Shown piece after piece: positions 43,859-57,300 of a stretch of 64,000 nucleotides of DNA. Source of the stretch: Corythucha ciliata (Eukaryota > Arthropoda > Insecta > Hemiptera > Tingidae); the NCBI GenBank assembly GCA_038030265.1, contig CM075941.1, forward strand, positions 13,082,001-13,146,000, written 5' to 3'. Position numbers and translations under genes: made by a program. The stretch's first letter is position 1. Every line of letters starts with the position of its first letter. The notes under the pieces were generated by a model. The model did not search any database, had not been told where the DNA came from, and worked only from the letters and a program-made list of their open reading frames with translations.

Positions 43859-46248
43859 CCGAGCGGGCTCTATGACATCACAAGAGCCGTCGTAGAGCAC
43901 TTTTGAAATGGCAAAAGGAAAACGCTAAAAGGTTCTCACCCCTGCCTTATTTCAGCAGGATTCTTTTGTTGACAACTGCGTATAACGTGTAGCGAGTGGT
44001 GGTGGTGGTGGTGGTGGGGGGGAATCCTTCCCATTCAAATTTTAGGGTGATGGTAATTCGTTTTAAAGAATAATCTTTAATATGACGCCTCTGGGCTCTG
44101 AAATTGTCTGTCAATATCCTCTTCTTACCTCTTTCTTGGACTTCATCGTAATCAAAACTTTTCTTTCTCGTAAGGAAAAAAAAATCGACTTTCAATCGCG
44201 TTACGCTTTCTCTTTTACCGAATCAAGTGAAATGGATTTAAAGCATTATTCCTTCTTCAGATGTTGAGTGGAGTAATATATGACGTCTCCTGGTACTGGG
44301 AAAAAATCGTGTTCAGCTGACTCGATAGGTGCGTGCTTCTTGAATTGCCCGTTGACAGATCAGCTTGAGCTGCTCGCACACTTGAGGGGCCCGTACTTGT
44401 ACGAAACGCGGAAAAATTGTGAAAAAAAAATGTGTTTACCGTCCAAAATTTCCCAGCGTCTCAAACAGTCACGGGAGAAAAGAGTGGCTGGGTGGAATCC
44501 CCCCAGCTGGGCCTGGGCACGGTTGAGACGTTCAAGTAATCTTTACCGTATCTTTTTCTCTTCGTACTACAACAGTCTGGTAAAGTGCTTCTATATTTCC
44601 ATGTTTTGTCCCCCCCCCCGCCTTTGTATGTTTTTCGCGAAAACAAAGTCGACAGTCTAACTTCTTTTATCCATCTTCCACAATCTCTTTTCGTCACTCT
44701 TCCAGACCAGACTCACAGTCAGACGTTTTCAACATGTGGCCCCCTCAGCAAGCGACTGCTCGGTCTAGTTGTTGTAGGGGTCCTTAAATTCCAACACGTG
44801 TCATTGAAGTTCAGGGTTTTAAAATAAAATTAAAGACCACGTGTACCAAAAAGGCCTTTTACTTCTCCGTCTTATCCCTCCCCCGTCAATGTTTTTCTTT
44901 AGTTCTTCATCACTATTTAACCTCTTCTATGCATGTTGCTGGCATTCTCCCTCCCCATGTCCCTTCTTTACCCATATGTTGGAAAAGAGGTGGGGTGAGT
45001 GTGTGAGAAAAAGAGATTGATGAGATTCTCTCACCCTCCTCGCTCTTCAGCATCGGCGTTTCTATGTTGTAGGTGGCGGGGGGTTCGGGTAGAGAGTCTG
45101 GTCGATACTTGTTGGAGTTGAAACCGGGGAGAAAATGGTTGAAGGTGGGGTATAAAAGAGAACCCCGAGAAGGATGATGATTATGGTTATGGGATGGTTG
45201 GTCGGTGGGGGGGGGGGCAAAAGATAGAATGATGGTGGTTAAGGGGAGAAGACCTTATGCAGGGTTAAAAGTGTAAACTGAGCGACTTAACAAGCTTCTC
45301 CAAGGAGAGTAGAAACAGGCGTGGGTGGAATGGGTTTAAAGTTATGACATTGAGGAAGAAGGTTGGGCTGAGGGGGAGGTCCTTCTCTGTGTCTCACAAT
45401 TACTAAACAAACCGGGTTAAAACCCCCCTCTCCGATCTTTTCCAGAAAGTGTGACAAGGGGAAGCCTCATGTTTGGATTAAGAGAAACTTACTAGCTTAC
45501 TGTGTCGTCAATTTCTTGGTTGGGATAGCTTTTAGACCTATTAAAATATTCCCAAGGTTCTTTCCTCTTATATAGTTCCTCGTGCCTCTTTTAAATGATT
45601 AAAATTGTGTTGATGGCGCCTACAAGGGCGTACTTTCGTCAAAAAGTTTGAAAGTTGTTTGAAAAAAATCTGTGCGACCTTTCTGCTCCTCTTAGTTTAT
45701 TTATTCACTCCCCTCCTCCCGCGCAATTCTTCATTCAACCCCCCGCACATGTCCCTGTTAACTTCTCCACCATCGACTAATTCACCGCTTTTGAATTATG
45801 AAATAATGAGAACATTAAAAACAATTCCCTCTCCCTTCATCCCACTGTTCCGTCCAAACTTCCGTAAAACATCGCACTTAAAAAGTCTCCTCCTTGAAGT
45901 TTTTCCTCGAAAACTCCCTTTTTTTTTCGTCGTGGTTTTCAGAAAGAGCAGAGGCAACGGGTGAAGCAAGAGGGAAAGGTCGAAGGCTTTGGCAAGGTCG
46001 GAGGTGAGGTGGGGAAACTGGAATGACGACGTTAAGCACCGCATCTGTTAGGGTAGGTGCGGGAGAAGGAATTACATCGGGTGAGTGAGAGAGAGTGTGG
46101 GAGGGAGAAACTTTTCTCACTCTACGCCCAATAAATTTGCATATTACATAATAATAATATCAGCTTCTTCTCCTCGGCTTTTTAAACTTACAGTATTAAA
46201 CTAGAGGTCTCTTTTTTTACTGTAAAAGCAGTCCATGATATAATTATT
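43859..46248. other. gene-free stretch
   Basis: No gene recognised. It contains a (GGT)n tract at 43996-44019 and G/C runs near 44611 and 45207. A 126-codon frame at 44280-44660 shows no domain I know and has low-complexity ends. Confidence 0.5.
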
Positions 46249-48317
46249 AAGGTCCGTAAAGCTGTAGTAGCACCTATGCAAATTGTGCCATTTTGTGCCG
46301 AATCTTTCGAATTTTGTGCCCTCTCCCGTCTTTTACAAAAACGGTTCACGGTTTTGCCCCACCCCCTTCCATTGCCATGAATTTGCGCATTTTCTCAACT
46401 TTAGCAGCAAAGTATCATTTTATCCCGTGAGCGATGTTCAGATGTTTCTTAACTATCCACGAGTTTTGGCGTTTTCCTAAATTTTAGCAGCATATTACAG
46501 ATTTTTTTTAAATTTTTTTACCAGGGGATTAGCACTTTTCTCAGTTTTAGCTGGAAATTAACGTTTTTCTTAAGTGTTTTCCACAATATTAGCTGCAAAA
46601 TAGGGGCAATTTTCACTAATTTGGAGTTTTTTGGTTCACCATACGCAATGCATGAGCGACTTTTCTCAGATCACTCGCGAATTAGCGGTTTCTTCGCCTA
46701 TTGCCATAAATTGGCGTTTTTTTTTTTTCAATTTCAGCCTGGAAAGTTGCCTTCAGAATCCGCAAATTGACGGAATTTTTCTCAATTTCAACCACGAATG
46801 AGCGCTTTTTTAAAATTGTAGCGGCGACGCGTCGTAGCGTTTCAACCCTTGTGAATTAGCGAATTTTCTCAATTTCAGTCACAAATTGGCGTTTGGCACA
46901 ATTTTAGCTGTAAATTGGCGATTTTTTCAATTTTTATCCTCAAATTATCAATTTTCTCAATTTTTAGGCTTAAAATTAACATTTTTCTTAATTTTGACCA
47001 GGCTGATTATTTTATTTTCTAAATATTACCCGCAAATTAGCGGGTTTTCACGTTTTACCACCGCATTAGCAATTTTTTATAACTTTCATGGGTATAGATT
47101 ATTCCTTCTTTTCAGTTCTAACCGTGAATTAGCGTATTTTTTAACATTATACTATAGCCATTCATGAATTTGCCACTTTTCTGAATTTTAGCCCAAAAAA
47201 ATGCCTTCAGATGGTGCGAATTTAAATTATAAATGTAAATTTTTTTTTCTAACCATCCATTTCTGTCAAAAAATCATCATTTTTAAATTATAAATTTCAC
47301 GACACTTAATTCGAGAATTAGTGACGTTTCACAATTTTAGCAGCGAATTTTCGCTTTTTCTAAATTTTAGCAGCGTGGTAGAGTTCCCAACCCGTGCATT
47401 ACCTACCGAGTTTTGTAAATTTTTGCGTTTGGCTCAATTTAAGCTGCAAATTGGCAATTTTTTCCATTTTCAACTTAGAATTAGCACTTTTTCCCAATTT
47501 GAACTGAAAATTAACGTTTTTATTAATTTTAGCTGTGCTAATTGGTGATTTTTTCAATTTTAGCCGCGAATTAGTGATTTTTGTCCAATTTTAACCTGAA
47601 AGCGTCTTTTATTTGTCAATATTATAGCGTGTTTTCACAACTTTAACCGCTGGGTTTACCCAAGTACAACACTGTTGCGTTGGTTTCCACAATTTTATTT
47701 TAGATAGGCCTCCATGTACCACGAATCAGCGATTTTTTTCTTAATTTTAGTCTGGAAGTTACATTGCAAGACCACGAATCAGCGCTTTTTAGCAGCTAAA
47801 GCCACGAATATTATCAATATTTGTCTGATAGAGGGTCCGGTGCGAAACCCCCCGTACTTCGGTACACTACTGCGTTTGGTCTCAAGTCCAAGGAAAAAGC
47901 TGGTCGTACTCGGACCTTTTCGGGCTGCTTCAAGTCCAGAAAATCTGCTAAACCTAACTTCAACGTGAAACGTTCATTTTTGGAGATTTTATGGGGCTCT
48001 TCGTTATGGTACTAGTGCTCCTTCGTTCGTATACTTGTAGCTCTGGTGGGGGGGGGGGATCTATCCCCCATATCCCCCCCCCCGTATCTACGCCCCTGGA
48101 CTCGGCACAAAACTCAAAGAACATTTTGCACGTTCTACTTTTTGGATTTTGTGAAAGTGCTACTGCAGGGTCAACCTGTAGTAGACATCTAAATTTCCCA
48201 TTTTCACCCCTTTCCCGGGGGGCACAACATTTTTCAATGGTGGCACAAAATGGCACAAAATTACTGTGCAATCGTTTTTCCCATTTTGCATAGGTGCTAC
48301 TATATCTTTACGGACCT
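46249..48317. mobile_element. TIR element with reversed family-1 array, TSD TAATTATT
   Basis: The left end AAGGTCCGTAAAG, then TAGTAGCACCTATGCAAA, is matched inverted at the right end (TTTGCATAGGTGCTACTATA, CTTTACGGACCT). TAATTATT precedes it (46241-46248) and follows it (48318-48325), assuming one end lost a base. From about 46375 to 47800 it is a ~29-bp array of CTCAATTTTAGC.GCGAATTAGC-like units. At 48040-48093 a piece ending CTACGCCCCTG, with G and C runs, looks like the end of yet another hAT-like element. GTGGCACAAAATGGCACAAAA lies inside both ends in inverted form. No transposase is present. Confidence 0.8.
46375..47800 (-). repeat. Family-1 tandem array (~29 bp), reverse orientation
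   Basis: Units like TTTTCTCAATTTTAGCCGCG plus AATTAGCG recur with strong divergence, including long T runs. The frames seen here (Phe/Ser/Leu-rich) are products of the repeat. Confidence 0.8.
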
Positions 48318-48325
48318 TAATTATT

Positions 48326-51300
48326 TTAATCCATTTTAAAAAGATACCTACATTGCCGTTTATTTTTTATTGATATAAAAAATAAATATACTGCGCGAGG
48401 AATATCCTGGAGGAGTAAAATTGTGCGGCTTGTCATCTAGAACGATGTCCTGTTAGGAATAAGTGTAAACAGAGAGAGAATGAGCGAGCGGTGAAGCCTT
48501 TTTTTTCCCTTCAACAAAAATGCAATAGAAAAGAGAGGAAGATTGAGAGCAGAACGAATTTCCGCGACATTCAAAGCAAGTTCTCCTGTTATTGACGGAA
48601 CTCCCTCCGCCCACCGTTTCATGTACCATCAATTCCACCAGTTGAGAATCAGTGTGTTGGGGGGGGGAGGGTTAGCGGAGCATAAAAGCGTAGAGTGAAT
48701 GATTGGGAAGAGAGAGAGAGAGAGAGAGAAAAAAATCTGCCGCATATAAAAAGACGGTGGCGGAGGGGTCAACCGGAATTCTGTCTAGATTGCGTGAATA
48801 GGTATAAAATCAGAAAAAAAAGTGTTTCTCTTAAATAATGCAAAAGATTTTCCCCTTAAATAAACGATTTTTATGTGGAAATGTGCGGTATAAAATAAAA
48901 ATTTAGCCGTGGCAAGTAGGTGGGGGAATGAATTTATATAAGAGAAGAACCAACTGTAGAATACAAATTAGAGAGTGTTTTTCAAGTGCCAGCGCACTGT
49001 CTTCTCTTTCCTTTCTCAGTTCTATCCTGTAATCGAGGTTTTCTAAATGATCCTTTTTTTTTCATAGATGATTATAAGTCGGCGGCAAAGCGGCTTAGAC
49101 CAAAGCAATGAAGCCTCTAAGGAGGTCATAGCTTAAGTCTATTGTCGTATAGAACAACAAAATCTCTATTTGTAAAAATGTTATTACAGCGAAAAAAGGG
49201 TTAGATAAAACCTCCGGAGTAGTTGAAACTGTGATCGAAAGGAAAGAAGTCCTTGGAGATTGACCGTCAAGGACGGCGTTACTCTTATTTCCAAAGCTTC
49301 TATCTGCTTTCCTCCTTTTAAAGCTTTCATTTCACGAAGGAGATCTTTATCCTTTTTCTCCGCTTCGTTCCTTCAGAAAGTCCCAGAGATTCCTCCTTCT
49401 TCACTTCTTCCTTCGTAAAGTTGTTGGTCTGGCTTTGGAATTTGAAGAAAAGTGTAGACTGGGGGGGGGGAGTAGGGGCAAAATAAATATGCAACTTTTT
49501 ATCTCTCTAAAAAAAAAACGATAAAAAACTACCATTGTGGTGGAGAGAGGGGGGAGATGATGTGACTGTGATCGAAAGATCTTTTTATAGAACGTAAACA
49601 TCGTGTTCAGCGTTCACACTATAAAAACCCGTTAATGGGTCACAATCTATCTGCAATACTTCTTTTTACATTTTTATTTTATTTCTAGGAATATGTAGTG
49701 CAAACTCATCCGTTTTTCATACTTTCCATTGTTTTATGATAACCTAATTGCATACACTTGAAAACAATTCGAATGAAAAGGAAGTTAAAGGACTTCGTTT
49801 CCTACGGCGGTATGGCGGGCGCCTCCCGAAAAACAAGGCGAAAAAAGGAAGAAAGCCGACGATTCAAATTATCTTAATGAGCATCCGGTGCTACCGGGGT
49901 TTGAGATTAAGAGAATTATTTGTTTTTTTTGTAAAGGTTATAGGACGGAATGATTGCGGGGGGGGGGGGAAGACGTAATTAACGGTCGCAGTCGCTTGAT
50001 ATTTCTCGTTGAATTCTTTGACACTCGTAACGGGGTCCATCGAAGTCAAGCGTTGTAGCGTTGACAAAAAAGTGATGTCATGAGGTTAGTGCTGAACTGC
50101 TGACACGATTGAATTTAATTTTCGCCCCAGTGCCTCATTACTTCATCAGAGATTTTTTAAATGTTTTTAAGTGTGAGAGGGTGGCGTGTTTCTCAGAATA
50201 ATAACATGTAGTCGCATTTTTTTTGAAACCGAGGACTAAAACATTTCTCTCTCTCTTTCTAAAATTCCTGAACCTTCCTGAAAAGAACAGTTCAAGATGA
50301 GAAATCACGCGCTTGTTCGATATGCTCGACTGTCCGCGGTGTGCTCTCCTCCGCCCCCCATCTCTACCCCGTAACTTTCGACCGGTTTTTGGCTCATCCT
50401 CCTTTCCCACGCACTTCTCGTATTCCTCCTTCCTCTTCTTCCATGCTCGCCTTTATATCTCCTGCTTTATCGATACCCATCGACTAAAAAGTGAGACTCC
50501 GTGGTTGATACTTTTTTTTAATATTATTATTAAACTCTAGGGTTAACTTTGAGAAAAGAGAATTATTAAATTAAACTCAGAGCTTCATTAAAAAAATCGT
50601 TTAATGACTGAGAAGGAAAAAAGTTGGGGGAGTTGGACTTCTTCGTCCATCACACTCTCTCTCTCTTATGGCTCTTCTTCCAGGACTATCTAACGGTGCT
50701 GTCAACATTAAGGAAGTTAAAACAAGGAAGTCACGTAGTCTTCTTGAAAATGACTACTACAAGTTAGTTGTGATGGTGGAGGAGGGGAGGGTAAAAAGCT
50801 GGATTTGCTTTTAAGTAAGAAAAAAATTGCCATACAGCGGCAATGCAATACAAGACACATTATTTGTTTTTTCAAAAAATATAGCCAGGCGATTCAAGTT
50901 TAAGGAATGTTTAATAACAGGTTTCCTGTACCATTGAAAGGTCTATTTCTTGTCTATTTTGTGTATACTTGGACTTCATTTATGATTATGACAATTCCAT
51001 TACGTGAGGTGGCTCGTGGACTATGATGGACGGGTGGAGGGGGGACACGGGTTTACCGCGAGATTTATTGCCCCCTTCGCGACTGACGCATCTTTTAAAC
51101 ACGCAGGCCGGAGGAGAGAAAAGGCTTGCAGTTGCAGAAATTCTGCAGATCCATTATAGCCAGGATCCTTCCCGCCCACAGTATTTCTTCCACAACGCCC
51201 TCCCCCTCCTCTTAGGCACGAGACTCCATTATTCTCAGGGCTAATGCATAAAATGGGGTATTTGGAATTTGATTGATTTTGAGTACTTTTCCCCTCGATT

Positions 51301-54300
51301 TTACTGCGTTCATGAATAATGAAAGTATAGTTTTCAAGCAACGCATTGATTGAATGTATACAACTTCTCTACCCAATGCAATTTGAGATGCATTCGTTCC
51401 GTTTCAGAGTACCCTGTGGTTAAAACCCATTTTCCTTTGTATTAAATAATTTAGGTACCGGCCTGTGAATTATATAGCAAAATGAACCCATAGAAAAACG
51501 TTTTGTTGGAAAGTAAGTCTCGTCAGACAACTGCATGTAGTACCATGCCCCTTGCGTGACTCTCCTTTTTTAGAAAGGAACTTGTTAAGGGGTAAAACTC
51601 CCTTTAGTTAATTACGTTGTATATATTTTTCTTCTTTGTTAAAGGAATGGTTAGCCTTTATAATTTTCAGGAACTTTTAATGCTTTCCCCACCCCTCGCA
51701 TTCCCGCCTGTATTTATAGAGTGCAACAAAAAACGATCATTACTCCCTTACTAGACTTGTTGAGGTTACTAACTCGCCATGCATCTTTTTCTCTCGTCTC
51801 TTCTCACCTCACTTTATTGGCATATGGCCAGAGAATGCCATATGGCTTACAATAACCCTCCTCCCTGCCACTGTTACTTCACTACAGGCACATACGCAGT
51901 TTTGGAGCGAAGTAACTTTGGAATTAATTGGTGGTGAGACTTGAGGAGTAGAAAAGTGCTCCCTACATTCTGTCAAGTGAATGTTTCCTTTTTTTCTGTC
52001 GCCATCAGCTCGACTTCCAGTGAGATGAAGGAAGAATCTTACAAAATTGCTATAGCAACCTGCCTTTATCACAGGAAAACACTAAACACTAGTCCTCCTA
52101 TCATTCCTTTACATTCTTAACGGATTGCGGATAAATCGCTGGTAATAATATCTAACAAAGCGTAAAATCCTGTTGAAAAATATCCACTCGGAATCTCAAT
52201 CCATTGAGGCTCTTTTTCTATTTTACCAAGCTTTGAGAGTGCACTCCTTGTCATCCCCTCCCCTCCCAGCCACCTTTTGTGTATCATCAACAGCGTCCCC
52301 CCCCCCAACCCTTAGTGACTGACACATTCTTGGCAAGGCATTTTGCTTTAAAGTGAAACGCGAGGCGAAAAAAAAGGGGGTTTCGGGTGAGGGAGAGAGA
52401 AGGAGTGAGGTGAAAAAGAAGAGGTTTTGCCTTTTAGAACATCTTAATTCTATCGTGTAGCAGGAAAATTAAATGCTTTTTATAGACATTTAATTTTGTC
52501 TTGGCGTTACAAGGGGACGACACTTCGCGGGTAATTTACCTCGCGGGGGGGGGGGATGTCTTTCTTTCTTGAATATTGCTTAATAGAACCCACCCGGGGG
52601 TGGTTATGACGTGGGTGGCGTTTTATAAAACGCTCATTTGGGGCGCCGAGATTTCAAGAAAAATCAGCCTTATAAAAGAGCCACATTTTTTGCGACTGGT
52701 TTTGGCATTGAGCTATCTGCACTCTTCCCAGTCAGATCAACTGAGCCACGACTTAGGTCCTCCAAAAAATGTGATAGGCAGGGGGCAGGGACGTTGAAAA
52801 TTTCAGCATTTTAGTCAGGTACCTAATGTAGCGTAAACTTTTACGATCCAATAGGAAGGCGCGCGAAGGACATATTGTGACTCCTATAGGCCTATGCGTG
52901 CCTATATTGGCTGGCCTGACTGTTTGTCTGCCTTATGGGCTGCCTGAAAGGTTATAATTGGGAAACTTTAATTGCCCCATCCCCCCTCGACTGATTCCGC
53001 GTTAGACCCTGTGCCGACACATCAGAGGGAGGGTGTGCCAGTTCGTTAAACTTGAAATTTCATTGTGTGGCGGGGGTAGAATTCTTCCTAGACCATTAAT
53101 AAGACCCTGAGGGTTAGAAAATTTGTTGTTTTAAAGTAATAATAGGCGATAAACAACTCCCAGCTTTTTGTCTCGAGGTTGCTGTAAGGGGTGGGGGTTG
53201 TCAAGCCATGGAATCCTTCGCTTCTTTTTCCCAAGGCATTTCCTGCAAATTTCCCGTATAGCCAATGAGGCGTATTTCCCCTTCGCTCACTTCTTCACCC
53301 TTCTTGTTGACCTATTTGACGTTCCTCGTTTGTTTACGGCGCAACTTTTGTTGGAGGAAGCGTGTGAGACGGGGGGGGGGGACCCGAAACGCACGACTCT
53401 GCCGCCACTCTCGTGCTTCTACGTTATTTATATGATAATCTGCCCCGTCTTTCAAGAGCTTTCTCAAGGGGAAAGAGCGCTGTGATGAGTGGCTGTTAGT
53501 AAAGTGTTGGTTGCTGAGGCTTCTGTGATGGTTCAGGCTGGGTGGAGGGAGATGGGAGTGACGGATTCTCAATAGTCGCAAAAAAGGTGACGGGTGAGGT
53601 GCGCCGCCCTCATGAAGAAAAACAACGCATAATGTTGTTACTTCCTTCACCTTGTCTTTACATTAAAACTCGATTTCATGACGTTCAATGACGTCACATC
53701 GTTGTTTTTTATTCTTCAAAAACTTGGCGACACCTGCCATCTTCGCTCGGGAAAATGTTGAAAAGCTTGATACTCACTGTTGCTATCTTGCCTTAGATGT
53801 TCAAGAAAAACTTTTTACAAGTTCGTAGCTAATTTCATTTTGTTCTCACTCATCCTCTTTCTCGAGATTACTTCTTCATCGCCCCACCACCCAACACCCT
53901 CTACCATTTCCAACTCTTCTCGCCGTCTTTTAATTATTCAACGGTTTTCAAAAATACGAGCCTTTTTTTCTTTAAAGAGCTCTTTCTTTATGAAACTTTG
54001 CTCATTTCATTTTCTATTCAACGCGGAACGAAATCATCTCGAAGGAAAAACAAACTTTTTAAAACAAAAAAATCCAATCTGACCCACATTGACCCCTTCC
54101 TCCCATTCTCGCGATCACAAGCGTATCACTAGCTTAAACCAGCCGAGCCACTTTTTTAACGCCTTGGCACTGGTTATATTCCTTCTCTCTTAATTGCTAA
54201 GACAAACGTTTTGCTCCAAACTTTTGTTGACTCAATTATCTCCCTCTTTTCTATCCCGAATTCTCGAGCCAGGTGGTGGTTTCCACTGTGTCAACGATAC

Positions 54301-57300
54301 CCCCCCCCCCTCTATAATTGTCGGTATTTAATCCTCATATTGCAGCGAATCGAACAAAAAAAAAAAGTTCATTCCTTGCAAGGCCGTTGCGGCCTTAACA
54401 TTTCATAATACTCTTTTCCCAAGTTACCCAGTTCCGCGTTCGTTTTTATATCGGCCGTGACAGGAGGAGAGAGAGAGAGAGAGTGAGTGAGAGAGAAATC
54501 CGGTTTTTATCAGGATTCGCGTCCTCAGTGACGAAAACTGATCGGCAACTTTTTTTTTAAACATTACAGTCGGGTTTAATTCCAATAATTAACACTCACT
54601 TTGTAGATAAAGTGTTTTTTAAACGGTTATTTGTCGGACGGTGAGAATATTTTTAGTCCGTTAATAATTGTGAACAAAAAGGATCGTTCCTTGAAGCTCG
54701 CATCATTCTTTTCATACGCAAGAATCTGAAAGATCATCCTCGTCTGATTTTTTTCCTTTAATTTTCTTCTTGAGAGGATCGTATTAGTTTCGTAGTTTTT
54801 ATTTACCGATGAACTTCCTTGAAGATGCCTCCTCCTGTGTCAGCTTGAAAGGCATCAACATCGCGGCCTTTAATCCTCTTTTTAACTTCTGTAGTTTAAT
54901 TTTTCACTTCCATGGTGGCTTTATTTCGTAATATTTTAAACCACATTCTGTAGTGTTGTCTGTGTAAGTAATGAGCTTCTGAAATGTTTATCCACTCCCC
55001 CCCCCCCCACTAAATCCATTTCTTCCTTATTCCACCATTCGGCCGTTGGTTATGGTGGAAAAGGGGGACGACGTGATCGATTATGAAGCGTGCTGGATTG
55101 TCATTTCAAGTTCGATGCCGACAAGGTTTCTAGTTGATTTTCTTCGCCCAGCTAGTTTCATGCAACCGGTTTCTCAGGGGGTTTATAAGACAGAATTGTT
55201 CGTCCCCTGGGGGAATTCCCCGTGCCACTCTATACCAACGTCGCAGCTTTTCCGTCCTGTGCGCCTGTATATTTGGGCTGTCCTCTCATAGGGCCCAGGT
55301 GTCGCTTTTGTGCCTAAAGGGAGGAATAACAACCACCCGTGGGCGAAATTACGGGTCGCGTTACGGCAAATTCACTGCCCATAGAATTCCATTTTTATTA
55401 AGAGTCATGCAATCGTTTACGCCTCGAAAAGAAAGAAAAGAAACAGCGTGTTTGTCGTGTTTTGCAATTATTTATCTTCCAGGTCCGTATGTCAGGTGTG
55501 TTTTGTTTTGTTAAATGCCTATCTGATGATCGTTGTTTACGCGGTCTTATAGCTGGTGTCGCTTCGGAACACACCTGTTTCATTGTCATTGTTGTCCACC
55601 TTGACAATTATGTACCTCGATCGTTAGGAGTGGGGGGGCTGTGAAGCAGTTGGGTCAATTAAATTAGTTTCATTGGATGAAGTCAGCTAATAATTAATTT
55701 ATGAAAAAGTTTGTCGCAAGATGACATAGTGATAATTATAGTCTCGGGAAGACGACGGAGCCATCGTATTTTTGACTGGAAACATGAAACTTGTTGAAAA
55801 AACTCAAAAAAAGTGGTTTAATTTTATTTTTTCAAGGGCATTACAACAAATTAAATGACTCAAAATAATGAGGACTAGAGAGGAGAACTGTGGAAAACCT
55901 CGAGCAAAGGACCCATCTCTTTCTCGCAATAGTCATTCCTCGAAGTTTGAGAGTTTCCCTTCTCACGATTTTTATCAAGGGGAGCAGACTCATTCTCGGA
56001 ATAGAGAGAAGAGTAATGCAACAAAGCGCTGTGAAGCACCACTGGCTGTGGGGGGGGGGGGTAGTAGAGTTGGAGGGTTTTTAGTGACGCACTAGGTGAG
56101 AATGAGAACCGTGGTTGTCGCAGAGTGGCGGGGGGAAGGATTGAACACCTGACTGGGATAATGAAGGTCGACACAAAAGGAAATTAACATTGTTTGCTCT
56201 TTACTCCCTTTCTGTAATTAAATTCCGCTGGTGGAAAAGAGTGATGAAGGGGGGGGGGGTGATCGTTAAGGTAGTGAGGAGGCAGAACGAGAAAGAGCAC
56301 GAGTATACGAAAAAAAATAAATGGAAAGCTGGAGAGTTTAAAAAGGTGAAATTTTCCGGTGTCGAGGAGGATTTGAAGCGTTTAATTTTACATTTATTCA
56401 GGAAAATGAGAGGTATAACTTCTATGATAACTCTGTCAAAGAAACCACTTTCCACTTCAATTATAATGCTTACATGTCCCTTCCTGTGTCTCTTCTCTTG
56501 AATGGTGGGGTGAGGGAATTATTTCTGTTTTTCCTCAATAATTACATTACAGCACCATCTAAGGTCACGTTTTTTCAGCTGAAAAGGTTGTAAAAGGGCA
56601 ACAGAGGATGTTTCACACACTAAGACAGAATAACATTCATTTTAGTAAATTGAAAAATAAGAATTAATTCTCGCTTATTATACCGTGAAATGGATTTATT
56701 TCCAGTAGAAAAAACGTTTCCTGTTATGATGGAAAGGATTCTTTTACGTGCCAAGACAGAGAAAAAAAATGTGCGCGAATAAAGATAGGAATCCGACGAG
56801 TTATAATGCTTAAAAGTTCAGAAGACACCCTCCTTCCCTCAGCTTATTTCATTGTGAAATGTGTTTCTATCCATAAAAACAACTTTGTTCATTACCCTTT
56901 TCCTGGGTTCAATCAATCGTCCACTTCCTTTACTTTTCAAGAAAACAACGAAATAATTTGTTCTTGGACGTTGATGAAAGCTACGTGGCCACGCTGGTTT
57001 GATATGCGCTGGCCCGGTGCTTGATTTGTGGCTTGACGGCCGTGTCGAGTGATGATATAACATAGTCCTCGAGAAATGCGCGTACTTTTAGGCAAATCTC
57101 TTTTGAAAGTGTCATTTTCTAAAACGAGCTATTTACAATGTTGTCATTTCTCTCAACATCCTTGCGCCTCCTGTCTCGTAAGAGTTCTTCTCATTGTTAA
57201 AGTTTTTGAAACACCTGCCACAGATTCTTTGATAGTTTTTAAAAGGATATGTATGCCTACTTCCCCCCCTCACCAACCCTCGTCTTAGCACCACAAACCT

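Noticed and set aside
44280..44660. 126-codon plus-strand frame
   Set aside because: No recognisable motif, crosses a C run, and composition is like the surrounding non-coding DNA.
55134..55514. 126-codon plus-strand frame rich in Cys and Arg
   Set aside because: No domain, no repeat or gene context; length is within chance for this much sequence in six frames.
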